NCBI GenBank assembly: GCA_965224815.1
Contig: CBDDAF010000003.1
Location: 1,426,001-1,490,000, forward strand
Direction of reading: 5' to 3'
Source: CAYPEL01 sp036479985
GTDB lineage: Bacteria > Pseudomonadota > Gammaproteobacteria > DSM-19610
DNA length: 64,000 nucleotides
The position numbers were made by a program, and so were the translations under genes. Under the pieces are notes generated by a model, which ran no database searches, was not told where the DNA came from, and saw only the letters and a program-made list of their open reading frames with translations. Positions 53,621 to 62,631 of the stretch are shown piece by piece (positions within the stretch are counted from its first letter, which is position 1; every line of letters starts with the position of its first letter).

Positions 53621-54603
53621 ACCAACCACCCCGACTTGCGGTGACCACGGGTGAACCGGCCGGTATCGGCCCTGACCTGTGCATCCTGGCTGACTGGAAG
53701 CCTCTTCCGGCAGAACTGGTATTAATCGGTGATTCAAACGTGCTCGCACAACGTGCTGCTGCACTGAATTCACCAATCACATTTTCAGCTTATCATTCAA
53801 CACAGCCCCCACAAGCGGGTCATGTCGTTATCGAAAACGTCATGACACAAAATCCGGTACAAGCTGGTCAACTGGATTCCGCCAATGCAGACTACGTTCT
53901 ACAAACGCTGAATCGCGCCATTGATGGTTGCCTGTCCGGTGAGTTCGATGCCATGGTGACTTGCCCCATTCAAAAATCCATTATTAACCAGGCTGGTATT
54001 GCCTTTACCGGACATACCGAATACTTGCAGGATCGTACAAATTCGGAGCAAGTGGTTATGTTGCTGACGGCACCCACGTTACGTGTTGCCCTGGCGACAA
54101 CCCACCTGCCCTTAAGCAAGGTTGCCGATGCCCTGTCAACTCAAGGCCTAGTCAATATCTTGCACAGTCTTCAGCTGGGTCTGGTCAAACAACTAGGTAT
54201 TTCCGACCCTCTGATTCTGGTAACCGGTCTCAATCCACATGCGGGTGAAGACGGTCATCTGGGCAGCGAAGAAATAGACATCATTCAACCTGCGATTGAA
54301 CAAGTGCGTAGTGAAGGTATGCGCGCGGAAGGCCCGTTGCCTGCAGACACCCTGTTTACACCTCCCTTTATGGAGCGTGCAGATGCCGTACTTGCGATGT
54401 ACCACGATCAGGGTTTGCCGGTACTTAAACATCTTGGCTTTGGTCATGCCGTTAACATTACATTGGGGCTACCGATCATCCGCACATCGGTTGACCATGG
54501 TACTGCCCTGACCCTGGCAGGCAGTGGCAAGGCTAAAACCGGCAGTCTGTCAGCAGCAATAAATTCAGCATTGGACATGATTGCTGCTCAGAATAAATCA
54601 TGA
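53617..54603 (+). CDS. pdxA: 4-hydroxythreonine-4-phosphate dehydrogenase PdxA
   Basis: NAD-dependent enzyme of pyridoxal-phosphate synthesis. The 328-residue product (E. coli 329) begins RLAVTTGEPAGIGPDL, has the substrate motif TGHTEYLQDRT, the metal His residues (about TTHLPLSKVA and GLNPHAGEDGHLG), and YHDQGLPVLKHLGFG plus RTSVDHGTALTLAGSG at the C-terminus. Start is GTG 53617, overlapping the surA stop; it overlaps rsmA by 4 bp. Confidence 0.96.
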   Translation: MNQPPRLAVTTGEPAGIGPDLCILADWKPLPAELVLIGDSNVLAQRAAALNSPITFSAYHSTQPPQAGHVVIENVMTQNPVQAGQLDSANADYVLQTLNRAIDGCLSGEFDAMVTCPIQKSIINQAGIAFTGHTEYLQDRTNSEQVVMLLTAPTLRVALATTHLPLSKVADALSTQGLVNILHSLQLGLVKQLGISDPLILVTGLNPHAGEDGHLGSEEIDIIQPAIEQVRSEGMRAEGPLPADTLFTPPFMERADAVLAMYHDQGLPVLKHLGFGHAVNITLGLPIIRTSVDHGTALTLAGSGKAKTGSLSAAINSALDMIAAQNKS

Positions 54604-55427
54604 GCCATCGCGCCAGGAAACGCTTTGGCCAAAACTTTCTGCATGATACGCAAATCATTAACCAGATTGTCCAGGTCATCAACCCAAAACCTGATGAACA
54701 CCTGGTGGAAATTGGTCCGGGCCAGGGAGCAATCACTTTTCCGTTACTAAAAGCAACCGGTAGCCTCGATGTCATCGAGTTAGATAGAGATCTGATTGCA
54801 CCCCTGAATGAACGCAGCAAAACGATTGGGACATTGCGCATTTACAACGAAGATGCTCTGCAATTTAAATTTGATACGCTGGCTGATACAAAAACACTAC
54901 GGGTCGTGGGCAACCTGCCTTATAACATTTCCACGCCCTTGTTATTTCATTTACTGACTTACGCCGATGTTATCTCTGATATGTACTTCATGCTGCAAAA
55001 TGAAGTCGTTGATCGGTTGGCAGCACAACCCGGTACGCGCGACTACGGCAGACTATCTGTCATGATGCAATATTACTGCGCAGTCACTAAATTGTTCATG
55101 ATCGAACCTACTGCCTTTAAACCGATACCCAAAGTTGATTCAGCTTTGGTTCATCTTGCACCCTACAAAGAATTACCTGTCAGCGTAATTAATCCTGACA
55201 CTCTGGGACGGCTTGTAAAGCAGGCTTTTGCCCAGCGTAGAAAAACCCTGCGTAATAATTTACGCGATATTATGCCTGTGTCACTGATAGAAGCAGCGAG
55301 TATTGACCCTGGTTTGCGTGCGGAAAATTTGTCTCTGGAGGACTTTGCCAAACTCGCTGATCAACTGGAAAAATTCGAGCAGTCTAGTAAACGCTCTGGG
55401 ACTTCTGAATTATTAGGTAACCTCTGA
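54600..55427 (+). CDS. rsmA: 16S rRNA adenine dimethyltransferase RsmA (KsgA)
   Basis: Dimethylates A1518 and A1519 of 16S rRNA, a late check of 30S assembly. The 275-residue protein has RKRFGQNFLHD at the N-terminus, the SAM site LVEIGPGQGAITFPLL, VIELDRDLIAPL and the catalytic motif VVGNLPYNISTPLLFHLL. The C-terminal domain is intact (KQAFAQRRKTLRNNLRD). The last codons and stop (GNL-TGA) lie in the left end of a MITE-like element. The start overlaps the pdxA stop (ATGA). Confidence 0.96.
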   Translation: MSHRARKRFGQNFLHDTQIINQIVQVINPKPDEHLVEIGPGQGAITFPLLKATGSLDVIELDRDLIAPLNERSKTIGTLRIYNEDALQFKFDTLADTKTLRVVGNLPYNISTPLLFHLLTYADVISDMYFMLQNEVVDRLAAQPGTRDYGRLSVMMQYYCAVTKLFMIEPTAFKPIPKVDSALVHLAPYKELPVSVINPDTLGRLVKQAFAQRRKTLRNNLRDIMPVSLIEAASIDPGLRAENLSLEDFAKLADQLEKFEQSSKRSGTSELLGNL

Positions 55428-55558
55428 TTAAATTAGCGAAAAATTGTAGGAGCGGCTTTAGCCGCGATGAATACTGCGCCCCATCGCGGCTAAAGCCACT
55501 CCTACAGATTCAACACTGCTCATAAGACGAGAGGCATTAATTAATCAGAGGTTCCTTA
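55416..55558. repeat. MITE-like REP element (tgtagg family), copy 7, with both ends
   Basis: Left end ggtaacctctgattaaatta (55416-55435), palindrome 55445-55506 (tgtaggagcggctttagccg ... ggctaaagccactcctaca), and right end ttaattaatcagaggttcct (55537-55556). Left and right ends are inverted repeats of AACCTCTGATTAA. The left end provides the rsmA stop codon. Confidence 0.88.
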
Positions 55559-55576
55559 GTACTTATGACGCGACCG

Positions 55577-55984
55577 CTACCAACGCTTCTGAACAAACAT
55601 ATAAGCCTGGGTCAATTCATTACTGTTCACTGCACCCGCATGGTATCGCCCACCTCTGGCACGCAGACTCTGGTAAGTCGATTCAGGCATGGTGTATGAA
55701 ACCTTAACTGAAACTCCCTGATCGCCAAATAGCCGTGCCAACCTCACCCCATCACTGCGATCAATTACTTTCGGAAAATACATCCGAATACTCGCTAGGG
55801 TTAAGCCCGATAAATAACCCGGCATACTATTCATGGCAGGCTGCGATTCATCATCAATCATTGAAGGCGGCATCGTCAGATCTTCAGCTGCAAATGACGC
55901 AACCGGAATTACAATACAGGCTGCCACCAGCAGGCATAAAAGATAATGGATCGCTAACCAATATTTCTGTAATATTTTTGACAC
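55577..55984 (-). CDS. Secreted protein of unknown function between rsmA and apaG
   Basis: A frame with a clear signal peptide (AIHYLLCLLVAACIVIPVAS, cleavage near FAA) and a mature part of about 100 residues (SMPGYLSGLTLASIRMYFPK, FGDQGVSVKVSYTMP). GTG 55984 is a likely start, giving 135 residues; an ATG at 56065 would add 27 residues before the signal peptide. No family recognised. It opposes the surrounding pdxA-rsmA-apaG run and is flanked by the MITE-like element. Confidence 0.55.
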   Translation of the reverse strand: MSKILQKYWLAIHYLLCLLVAACIVIPVASFAAEDLTMPPSMIDDESQPAMNSMPGYLSGLTLASIRMYFPKVIDRSDGVRLARLFGDQGVSVKVSYTMPESTYQSLRARGGRYHAGAVNSNELTQAYMFVQKRW

Positions 55985-56242
55985 GGCGCTTCTACAATTC
56001 CAATTCAACCGGCGCCTAGTATCCAATAAACGACAGGATATTCTGTGATTAGCTTCACAGTTCACCGCTTTCCCGGAAATTAACCATGGCTAACACTCTG
56101 CGCCTATCAAGCGCAAGGTGAAAAATCCGAGAATTTAAATACCTGATATATCGACTGATTTACTACAAGACAGCTAAAAATCATATACTGAATAAAGGAA
56201 ACCACGTATCCTTTGCACTCGACCATAAACTAATTAATATCC

Positions 56243-56623
56243 ATGGCCAGCAACAATTACAATATCCAGGTAAGTGTAGAAATCCACTATGTCGAAGAGC
56301 AATCGGCACCGGATTATGACCGGTTTGTTTTTGCCTATACCATCACCATAATGAATGAAGGTAATGTGCCTGCGCGGCTGCTTTCCCGCCACTGGATTAT
56401 TACGGACGCCAATAACAAGGTACAGGAAGTCAAAGGTGAAGGCGTGGTCGGTGAACACCCCCATTTACTACCCGGCGATAAATTTCGTTACACCAGCGGC
56501 ACGATGATTGAAACTTCTGTTGGCAGCATGCGCGGCAGCTATCAAATGATTGCTGATGACGGCGTAGAGTTTGATGCCACAATCACAGCGTTCACCCTTT
56601 CTATCCCCCGCATTCTTCATTAA
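56243..56623 (+). CDS. apaG: ApaG family protein
   Basis: A 126-residue single-domain protein (E. coli 125) of fibronectin-III-like fold: YNIQVSVEIHYVEEQSAPD at the start, FVFAYTITIMNEGNVPARLL, RHWIITDANNKVQEVKGEGV and GEHPHLLPGDKFRYTSGT. Function unclear, linked to Co2+ or Mg2+ response and pyrophosphohydrolase context. It is followed by apaH as usual; here a gap with an inserted gene separates it from rsmA. Confidence 0.95.
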   Translation: MASNNYNIQVSVEIHYVEEQSAPDYDRFVFAYTITIMNEGNVPARLLSRHWIITDANNKVQEVKGEGVVGEHPHLLPGDKFRYTSGTMIETSVGSMRGSYQMIADDGVEFDATITAFTLSIPRILH

Positions 56624-56642
56624 CTGATTGCTGAATTAATTT

Positions 56643-57467
56643 ATGGCAACCTATGCCATTGGCGATTTACAGGGCTGTTACGATGAACTTCAGTTACTGC
56701 TGAAGAAAATCAATTACAACCCGGACAGGGATCAACTCTGGTTTGCTGGAGATCTGGTCAACCGTGGTCCAAAATCACTCGAAACTTTACGTTTTGTAAA
56801 ACAACACGCCAGTGCCTGCGTACTCGGCAATCATGATTTACATTTACTTGCAGGTGCCTGTCATAAAAAATTCCGCCGTCGCAAAGATACACTGGATAAT
56901 ATTCTCAATGCTCCCGACCGGGACGAATTAATACACTGGCTTCGACAGCAACCTTTGTTGCACCACGATACGACTAGTGGTTTCAGCATGATTCACGCAG
57001 GCTTGCCGCCACAATGGGATTTGCAACTGGCAAAGTGCTGCGCAAACGAAGTGGAAAGTGTATTACGTGGCGAAGACTACCCATCTTTCTTTGAACAGAT
57101 GTACGGCAATCAGCCAGACCAATGGTCTGATGACCTGGATGGCTGGGATAGACTGCGCTTTATCACCAACTGCTTTACCCGGTTAAGATTTTGCACCCAG
57201 GAAGGTCAACTAGCACTGGATGAAAAAGGCCAGCCCGGCAGCCAGGCTCCAGATTTACAACCCTGGTTCACTTGGCAACATCGCCTAAGTAGAGAATTAA
57301 AAATTCTTTTTGGCCACTGGTCAACACTGGGAGCTTACGAGGGTGAGAATGTTTATGCGCTGGACACCGGCTGTCTATGGGGTGGCACACTGACTGCCTT
57401 AAAAATCGGCGATACAACAACCCGGATAGAATTGGATTGCCCTGGCGCTCAAAAACCAGGTGTTTAA
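56643..57467 (+). CDS. apaH: Symmetrical diadenosine tetraphosphatase ApaH
   Basis: Hydrolyses Ap4A to two ADP and removes Np4 caps from RNA. The 274-residue phosphoesterase has ATYAIGDLQGCYDEL, FAGDLVNRGPKS and VLGNHDLHLL, then the conserved MIHAGLPPQWD and FGHWSTLGAYEGENVYALDT with GCLWGG. E. coli ApaH is 280 residues. It converges on folA, overlapping by 4 bp at the ends. Confidence 0.95.
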   Translation: MATYAIGDLQGCYDELQLLLKKINYNPDRDQLWFAGDLVNRGPKSLETLRFVKQHASACVLGNHDLHLLAGACHKKFRRRKDTLDNILNAPDRDELIHWLRQQPLLHHDTTSGFSMIHAGLPPQWDLQLAKCCANEVESVLRGEDYPSFFEQMYGNQPDQWSDDLDGWDRLRFITNCFTRLRFCTQEGQLALDEKGQPGSQAPDLQPWFTWQHRLSRELKILFGHWSTLGAYEGENVYALDTGCLWGGTLTALKIGDTTTRIELDCPGAQKPGV

Positions 57468-57952
57468 TTCAACCGATCAAACACACAAAAACTATAATCA
57501 AATTCGTTTTTATCATCTGACTTGAAGTTCTCGGCGCTGATTTCGTGCCAGTGCTCCCAATCGATATCCGGGAAATAGACATCGCCTTCGATTTCAGCGT
57601 GCACCAAAGTCAGATAAAGACGATCAGCGCGCTCAATCATTTGTTCATACAATTGCGCACCGCCCATGATCATGACTTCTTCTGCTTCACTAGCCGCTTT
57701 TAGTGCTGCATCGATAGAATGTACTACCACACAGCCATCAGCCTGATACTGTTGATCACGAGAAATAATAATATTAAGTCTGTCTGGTAATGGTCTGCCG
57801 ATTGAATCGTGGGTATTGCGGCCCATAATGATGGGCTTGCCGGTAGTAATTTTTCTGAAATTCTTTAGGTCTGCAGACAAACGCCAGGGCAATTGATTGT
57901 CACGGCCGATGACACGGTTCTCGGCCATGGCCACGATCAGTGAAATTCGCAT
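57464..57952 (-). CDS. folA: Dihydrofolate reductase
   Basis: Reduces dihydrofolate to tetrahydrofolate with NADPH. The 162-residue product (E. coli 159) has ISLIVAMAENRVIGRDNQLP, the active-site Asp28-type residue in LPWRLSADLKNF, GRNTHDSIGRPLPDR and MIMGGAQLYEQM. Its start shares one base with the thyA stop (TGATG), so the two are translationally coupled in the thymidylate cycle. Confidence 0.96.
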   Translation of the reverse strand: MRISLIVAMAENRVIGRDNQLPWRLSADLKNFRKITTGKPIIMGRNTHDSIGRPLPDRLNIIISRDQQYQADGCVVVHSIDAALKAASEAEEVMIMGGAQLYEQMIERADRLYLTLVHAEIEGDVYFPDIDWEHWHEISAENFKSDDKNEFDYSFCVFDRLN

Positions 57953-58746
57953 CAGACTGCAACCGGAGCTTTAATATGTGGGTGTGGTTCGTATTCAGTG
58001 AGCTCGAAATCATCAAACGTAAAGGCGAATAAATCCGTGACAGCAGGATTAATCTTCATAACTGGAAATTTACGCGGTTCACGTTGTAACTGGGTGCTAG
58101 CCTGCTCCAGATGATTGGAATACAAATGCGCGTCGCCCAGCGTGTGAATAAAATCACCTGGCTGTAAACCAGTCACCTGCGCGACCATTAGAGTCAACAC
58201 TGCATAGGATGCGATATTAAAAGGCACGCCCAAAAATATATCTGCACTGCGTTGATAAAGCTGACAGGAAAGTTTTCCATCGGCGACATAGAATTGGAAA
58301 AATGCATGGCAGGGTGGCAACGCCATATTTTTAATTTCACCCACATTCCAGGCGCTGACAATAATGCGTCGTGAATCCGGGTTATTTTTTAGCTGCTCTA
58401 CAACCTGAGTAATCTGGTCGATGTGACGTCCATCTGCGGTTGGCCAGGAACGCCATTGCGAACCGTATACAGGCCCAAGATTACCTTTCTCATCAGCCCA
58501 GGCATCCCAAATAGAAACACCGTTATCCTTGAGATATTTAATATTGGTATCACCCTGAAGAAACCACAGCAGTTCGTGAATAATCGAACGCAAATGCAAC
58601 TTCTTGGTCGTGACTAACGGAAAACCTGCTGACAAATCAAAACGCATCTGGTAACCAAATACACTGCGTGTACCGGTGCCGGTACGATCTTCTTTTATTG
58701 CACCGTTATCCAGTACATGCTGCATTAATTCCAGATATTGTTTCAC
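57952..58746 (-). CDS. thyA: Thymidylate synthase
   Basis: Makes dTMP from dUMP using methylene-tetrahydrofolate. The 264 residues equal the E. coli length. Visible: KEDRTGTGTRSVFGYQMRFD, the catalytic Cys in LPPCHAFFQFYV, and QRSADIFLGVPFNIASYA with the closing PAVTDLFAFTFDDFEL. It overlaps the lgt stop by 4 bp and shares one base with folA. Confidence 0.97.
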   Translation of the reverse strand: MKQYLELMQHVLDNGAIKEDRTGTGTRSVFGYQMRFDLSAGFPLVTTKKLHLRSIIHELLWFLQGDTNIKYLKDNGVSIWDAWADEKGNLGPVYGSQWRSWPTADGRHIDQITQVVEQLKNNPDSRRIIVSAWNVGEIKNMALPPCHAFFQFYVADGKLSCQLYQRSADIFLGVPFNIASYAVLTLMVAQVTGLQPGDFIHTLGDAHLYSNHLEQASTQLQREPRKFPVMKINPAVTDLFAFTFDDFELTEYEPHPHIKAPVAV

Positions 58747-59531
58747 GCTTGTGTTTTACCTTTATAGGCTTTCCATAGCAGCAGAACACCGAAGAAAATC
58801 ATCGGTGCAGATAACAGGTGCCCCATGGTCAGCCAGTCTAAAGCGATAAAGCCCAAGTGTTCGTCGGGTACGCGAACAAACTCCACTGCAAACCGAAACA
58901 GGCCATAACACAGTAAGAACAGACCTGAAACCGCATAACGCGGCGGCCGCCTGGATGAAAACCACAGCAGGATAATAAATAGAACCAGGCCCTCAAGCAG
59001 TGCCTCATAAAGCATAGAAGGATGGCGCGGTAACTTATCAACAAAAGGAAACACCATTCCCCAGGGTAAATCTGTCGGACGCCCCCACAGTTCACCATTG
59101 ATAAAGTTCCCAATCCTCCCGGCGCCAAGACCGATGGGTACAAAGGGGGCGATAAAATCCGTAACCTGAAAAAAAGTCCGGCTGGTTTTTTTACCGTATA
59201 GCCACATCGCTATCAACACACCCAACAAGCCGCCGTGAAACGACATGCCACCCTGCCAAATGCGTAATATCATCAGGGGATCTTTGGCAAACAGTTCAAA
59301 ATTATAAAACAGGATGTAACCTATTCGCCCACCAAGCACGACGCCCAGCGCACCGTAAAAAATCAAATCACTGATTTCTTCAGCCTGCCAACCCGAGTCA
59401 GGTTGCTTTGCGCGCCAGGTTCCATATAACCAGCTGCCGACAAAACCAATCAGGTACATCAGACCATACCAATGCACAGCAACGGGGCCAAAGCCGATGG
59501 CAACTGGATCTATATTTGGGTATTGAAGCAT
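58743..59531 (-). CDS. lgt: Prolipoprotein diacylglyceryl transferase Lgt
   Basis: First step of bacterial lipoprotein maturation. The 262-residue inner-membrane protein has seven helices, the HGGLLG segment with the essential His (GGMSFHGGLLG), the Lgt signature GAGRIGNFINGELWGRPT and a C-terminal PDEHLGF region. It precedes thyA with a 4-bp overlap, the conserved lgt-thyA-folA order. Several lipoproteins in this window are clients. Confidence 0.96.
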   Translation of the reverse strand: MLQYPNIDPVAIGFGPVAVHWYGLMYLIGFVGSWLYGTWRAKQPDSGWQAEEISDLIFYGALGVVLGGRIGYILFYNFELFAKDPLMILRIWQGGMSFHGGLLGVLIAMWLYGKKTSRTFFQVTDFIAPFVPIGLGAGRIGNFINGELWGRPTDLPWGMVFPFVDKLPRHPSMLYEALLEGLVLFIILLWFSSRRPPRYAVSGLFLLCYGLFRFAVEFVRVPDEHLGFIALDWLTMGHLLSAPMIFFGVLLLWKAYKGKTQA

Positions 59532-59583
59532 GACTTTCCAAAAAACTCCGCGTTTGCGGGATAACTATTCATGAAGGCAAAGC

Positions 59584-61011
59584 TTACGCATTTGCGAGCA
59601 ATGCGTCGAGGTGTTGCGGATTATTCAGCAAAAATTCAACGGGCCACAGTACCAGTTTGCCACTTCGATATGGCTGGTTAAATACTGACTCCGGCATTTC
59701 CAATGCCAGATGCCGATCATACATGACCAGATAACCTTGCGGGTTTTCTTCCAACCAGCCCCTTATTTCATTATGGTCAAAGGGCAACGCCTTGACAGGT
59801 TTCTCCAGTCGACCCAGATAATGAAACTGGCCATGGTATTTGCCCAGATGAGCGACTGGTACATCCTGTAATTGCAAATCAGCCAGCCGTTGACTGATTA
59901 CTGTCAAATCATACGCAGGCCGCATAATGGGAACCACAACCAGGTGCAGTAGCATCATTAACACAGCGCTGGACAAGGTAATTTTTTTAATCGTCAACAA
60001 CAGATTTGAAAATTGGCTGGCAGAAGCCAATAAACGCGCAAGCAGTAATATCAACAATGGCAGGATAGGTAATAGATACTTCGGTTGCTTGCCACTGATC
60101 AAACTAAAAATAATCACTGCCGGTAAGACAACAGCAATAATAAACTTTGTACCCGGCTCAGTCAGTGTTGAACCCACGCGACTCAATGATCGCCATATGG
60201 TAGGCCACAATAACCAGGGCAATAACATCAATGGCAAGGCTACTATATATAACCACCAGGGACTGCGATGGGCGAATGAATCAACCACACGGCCAGCGGA
60301 CTGCCCCCAGAAAATAGCATCGCGATACACCTCACCACCCGCAAGTCCCGCCGGTATCGCCCAGCCAAGCGCAATAATTACAGCCAATAAAAGACTAAAT
60401 ATCCAACCAGCAAACCAACTCCGGCCAGTATCATGACTCCGCCACCAGGGTGCCAGTAAAACTGCTGGCACCACAAACAAAAACACCACTGGCCCTTTGG
60501 CTAACACGCCCAGTCCCGTTGCAATACCGGTTATCAACCAACCACGTTGTTGCTGGTTATCAGCTAATAAAAGTCCTTGCCAGGCCAGTAGCACCATGAC
60601 GGTCAAGAGCAAATCAAATTGCACCAGGGTCAGGAACAGAATAAAAAACCAACCTCCCAGTAACAGCCAGGGCGTTATCGTTTTAATTTCAACAGCCAGA
60701 TCTGGCCACAAGCGCTGCGCAAGCGAGATACTCTGCAACATAACAATCAATGCCAGCACAGGGGCAACCAACCTGGCCGACCAATCATTGACACCTGTAA
60801 TAGACCAGGCAGCGTGGACTAACCAAAATAGCAGCGGTGGTTTATGGCTGTAGGTAGCACCATTTAAGTAAGGCACCAGAAAATCCTGCCGCTGCCACAT
60901 CTCCCAGGCAACCGACAGATAACGGGTTTCATCAACGGGCAACAAGGGACGCATGATGAGAGCGATCACGGTTGCCAACAACCAAAGCAGAACCAGTAAC
61001 GGCCACTGCAA
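59584..61011 (-). CDS. ArnT-like glycosyltransferase family 39 membrane protein
   Basis: A 475-residue integral membrane protein with about eleven helices and the GT39/ArnT first-loop motif PVDETRYLSVAWEMWQ followed by FLVPYLNGATYSHKPPLLFW. Such enzymes transfer sugars from undecaprenyl-phosphate-sugar donors to lipid A or other periplasmic acceptors. It is the last gene of a trio with a TVP38-family protein and a Dpm1-like GT2, which could make the lipid-linked donor. The sugar is unknown; other ArnA/ArnB genes are not in view. Confidence 0.85.
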   Translation of the reverse strand: MQWPLLVLLWLLATVIALIMRPLLPVDETRYLSVAWEMWQRQDFLVPYLNGATYSHKPPLLFWLVHAAWSITGVNDWSARLVAPVLALIVMLQSISLAQRLWPDLAVEIKTITPWLLLGGWFFILFLTLVQFDLLLTVMVLLAWQGLLLADNQQQRGWLITGIATGLGVLAKGPVVFLFVVPAVLLAPWWRSHDTGRSWFAGWIFSLLLAVIIALGWAIPAGLAGGEVYRDAIFWGQSAGRVVDSFAHRSPWWLYIVALPLMLLPWLLWPTIWRSLSRVGSTLTEPGTKFIIAVVLPAVIIFSLISGKQPKYLLPILPLLILLLARLLASASQFSNLLLTIKKITLSSAVLMMLLHLVVVPIMRPAYDLTVISQRLADLQLQDVPVAHLGKYHGQFHYLGRLEKPVKALPFDHNEIRGWLEENPQGYLVMYDRHLALEMPESVFNQPYRSGKLVLWPVEFLLNNPQHLDALLANA

Positions 61012-61028
61012 ACCTGTTAGTGTCTGTT

Positions 61029-61703
61029 TCAGTAACCTGGCTCCGCATCAAGATGAAAACGTTTGCGGTATCGGCGATACAGATAGACACCCAGCAAAAC
61101 GGACAACAGGAAGAGCACAACACCCAAACTTATACGTTGACCAGGATCAACGTTGACCCCACTACCGATGAGCGTAAATATCAGTGTTTGCGGAATATAA
61201 CCTAATAACGACCCCGAAAAAAAAGGGATGCGCCGGACACGAATAGCACCTGCTGTAAGATTCATCAGTAAATTACTGCCAGCTGGCAACAAACGAATCA
61301 TCAGGGTACTGGTAAACGTATTATCTTTTATAAAGCCCGCCAGTCGCTGCATGCGCCGTGGCATTTTTGCAGAACTAAAAATCACTGACCCCAAATATCC
61401 GTAACTAAAACTGAGTGCACAAGCAGAAATTATTGCCAACAGGGCCAGACCAACCCCACTGGAAAAACCAAAACCATAACCGGCCATAAATGCTACAACC
61501 TGCCGTGGCAATCCAAAAGAAGCAAACAAGACAGCGATGCCAACAAACAACATTTCGCCACGCACGCCCTGACCACGAATCTCTCTATCAATCCAGCCTT
61601 TATCCGGCAGAGTAGAAAAATGGCCTGAATTAATCAGCCAGGCAATCGCTATCAAAGCGACAATCATTAACAGACCCGGCAGAACTCGTCGAAATACCAA
61701 CAC
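61029..61703 (-). CDS. TVP38/TMEM64 (VTT/DedA-like) membrane protein
   Basis: A 224-residue protein with about five hydrophobic segments and the VTT-domain pattern GLPRQVVAFMAGYGFGFSSG, LIRLLPAGSNLLMNLTAGAI and GYIPQTLIFTLIGSG. Related DedA proteins help recycle undecaprenyl phosphate or act as lipid scramblases. Located between a GT2 and a GT39 gene on the same strand with gaps of 4 and 17 bp, so a role in lipid-carrier traffic for that pathway is plausible. Confidence 0.85.
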   Translation of the reverse strand: MLVFRRVLPGLLMIVALIAIAWLINSGHFSTLPDKGWIDREIRGQGVRGEMLFVGIAVLFASFGLPRQVVAFMAGYGFGFSSGVGLALLAIISACALSFSYGYLGSVIFSSAKMPRRMQRLAGFIKDNTFTSTLMIRLLPAGSNLLMNLTAGAIRVRRIPFFSGSLLGYIPQTLIFTLIGSGVNVDPGQRISLGVVLFLLSVLLGVYLYRRYRKRFHLDAEPGY

Positions 61704-61707
61704 GTTT

Positions 61708-62424
61708 TTATTTTAACTCAGTGACATCCGCTTGCATGCGGCGGCGTTGTAACCAGAACACCCCTAATAAATCGATTATACCAGCCCACAAGCGATTATT
61801 AATGCCATATTTTGATAGCCCATGTTTACGAGGCCGGGTATTAACAGGAATAGATAAGGTTTGGGCACCCGCACGTTGCGCCAGGGCTGGCAAGAAGCGG
61901 TGCATATGATTAAAGGTCGGTAATGCCATAAACAAACTGCGTGGAAACAACTTCAATCCACAACCGGTATCCGGCGTTGCATCCGCCAGCACGCTGCGCC
62001 TGATTCCATTTGCTAACCGGGAAGACCAACGGGTTACTAAAGAATCTTGCCGCTTTACACGCTGACCGGTCAGCATCAGCCAACCACCCGGCTGTTTTTC
62101 ATATTGCTCTAAAAAACCAGGAATATCCGCTGGGTCATTCTGGCCATCACCATCCATAGTGATGATTATTCCGTCTTTTGCTACCGCGACTCCACTGACC
62201 AGGGCGGCACTTTGCCCACATCGTCTAGCGTGCTTTAAAACCCGCAACCAGGCAAAACGATTACGCGCCTGACTCAACTGTTCCGACGTCGCATCTTCAC
62301 TACCGTCATCAACCACAATAACTTCAAACTCATAATCAACATCCAGGACAGCAGTAATTTCTTCCAGCAAGGGAAGAATATTATCCGCTTCGTTATAGAC
62401 TGGAATCACCACCGAAAACTGCAT
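61708..62424 (-). CDS. GT2 family glycosyltransferase (Dpm1/ArnC-like)
   Basis: A 238-residue cytosolic glycosyltransferase starting MQFSVVIPVYNEADNILPLL, with the DDGSEDAT nucleotide motif, MDGDGQNDPADIPGFL (DxD-type metal site) and RKHGLSKYGI near the end. This is the polyprenyl-phosphate sugar synthase branch. ATG 62424 is chosen because the upstream 45 codons, partly inside palindrome C, are not family-like. It is first in a GT2-VTT-GT39 operon. Confidence 0.88.
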   Translation of the reverse strand: MQFSVVIPVYNEADNILPLLEEITAVLDVDYEFEVIVVDDGSEDATSEQLSQARNRFAWLRVLKHARRCGQSAALVSGVAVAKDGIIITMDGDGQNDPADIPGFLEQYEKQPGGWLMLTGQRVKRQDSLVTRWSSRLANGIRRSVLADATPDTGCGLKLFPRSLFMALPTFNHMHRFLPALAQRAGAQTLSIPVNTRPRKHGLSKYGINNRLWAGIIDLLGVFWLQRRRMQADVTELK

Positions 62425-62493
62425 TAATACCCCCGGAGCTTTCCGGATTTTTACACAGACAGCTTGCCTGTGATTAGTTATATTATAAAACGC

Positions 62494-62586
62494 TACGCAG
62501 GTTAGCCGCCATGTTGTTTCGTGACCGTCGGCAGCAGGGATGTATTCACAGCGAGTCACGAAACAACATGGCGGCTAACCTGCGTA
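62494..62586. repeat. Long perfect palindrome with conserved core, copy C (core deleted)
   Basis: Arms 62494-62525 (tacgcaggttagccgccatg...) and 62555-62586 are perfect 32-bp complements around a 29-nt core. Compared with copies A and B, 23 bases of core are missing, exactly between two cagggatg direct repeats. It lies in the divergent region between the GT2 gene and the DUF255 gene. Confidence 0.95.
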
Positions 62587-62631
62587 CTCATTAGCTTCTG
62601 TCCATCCCAATATATTACTGGATTAAACACC

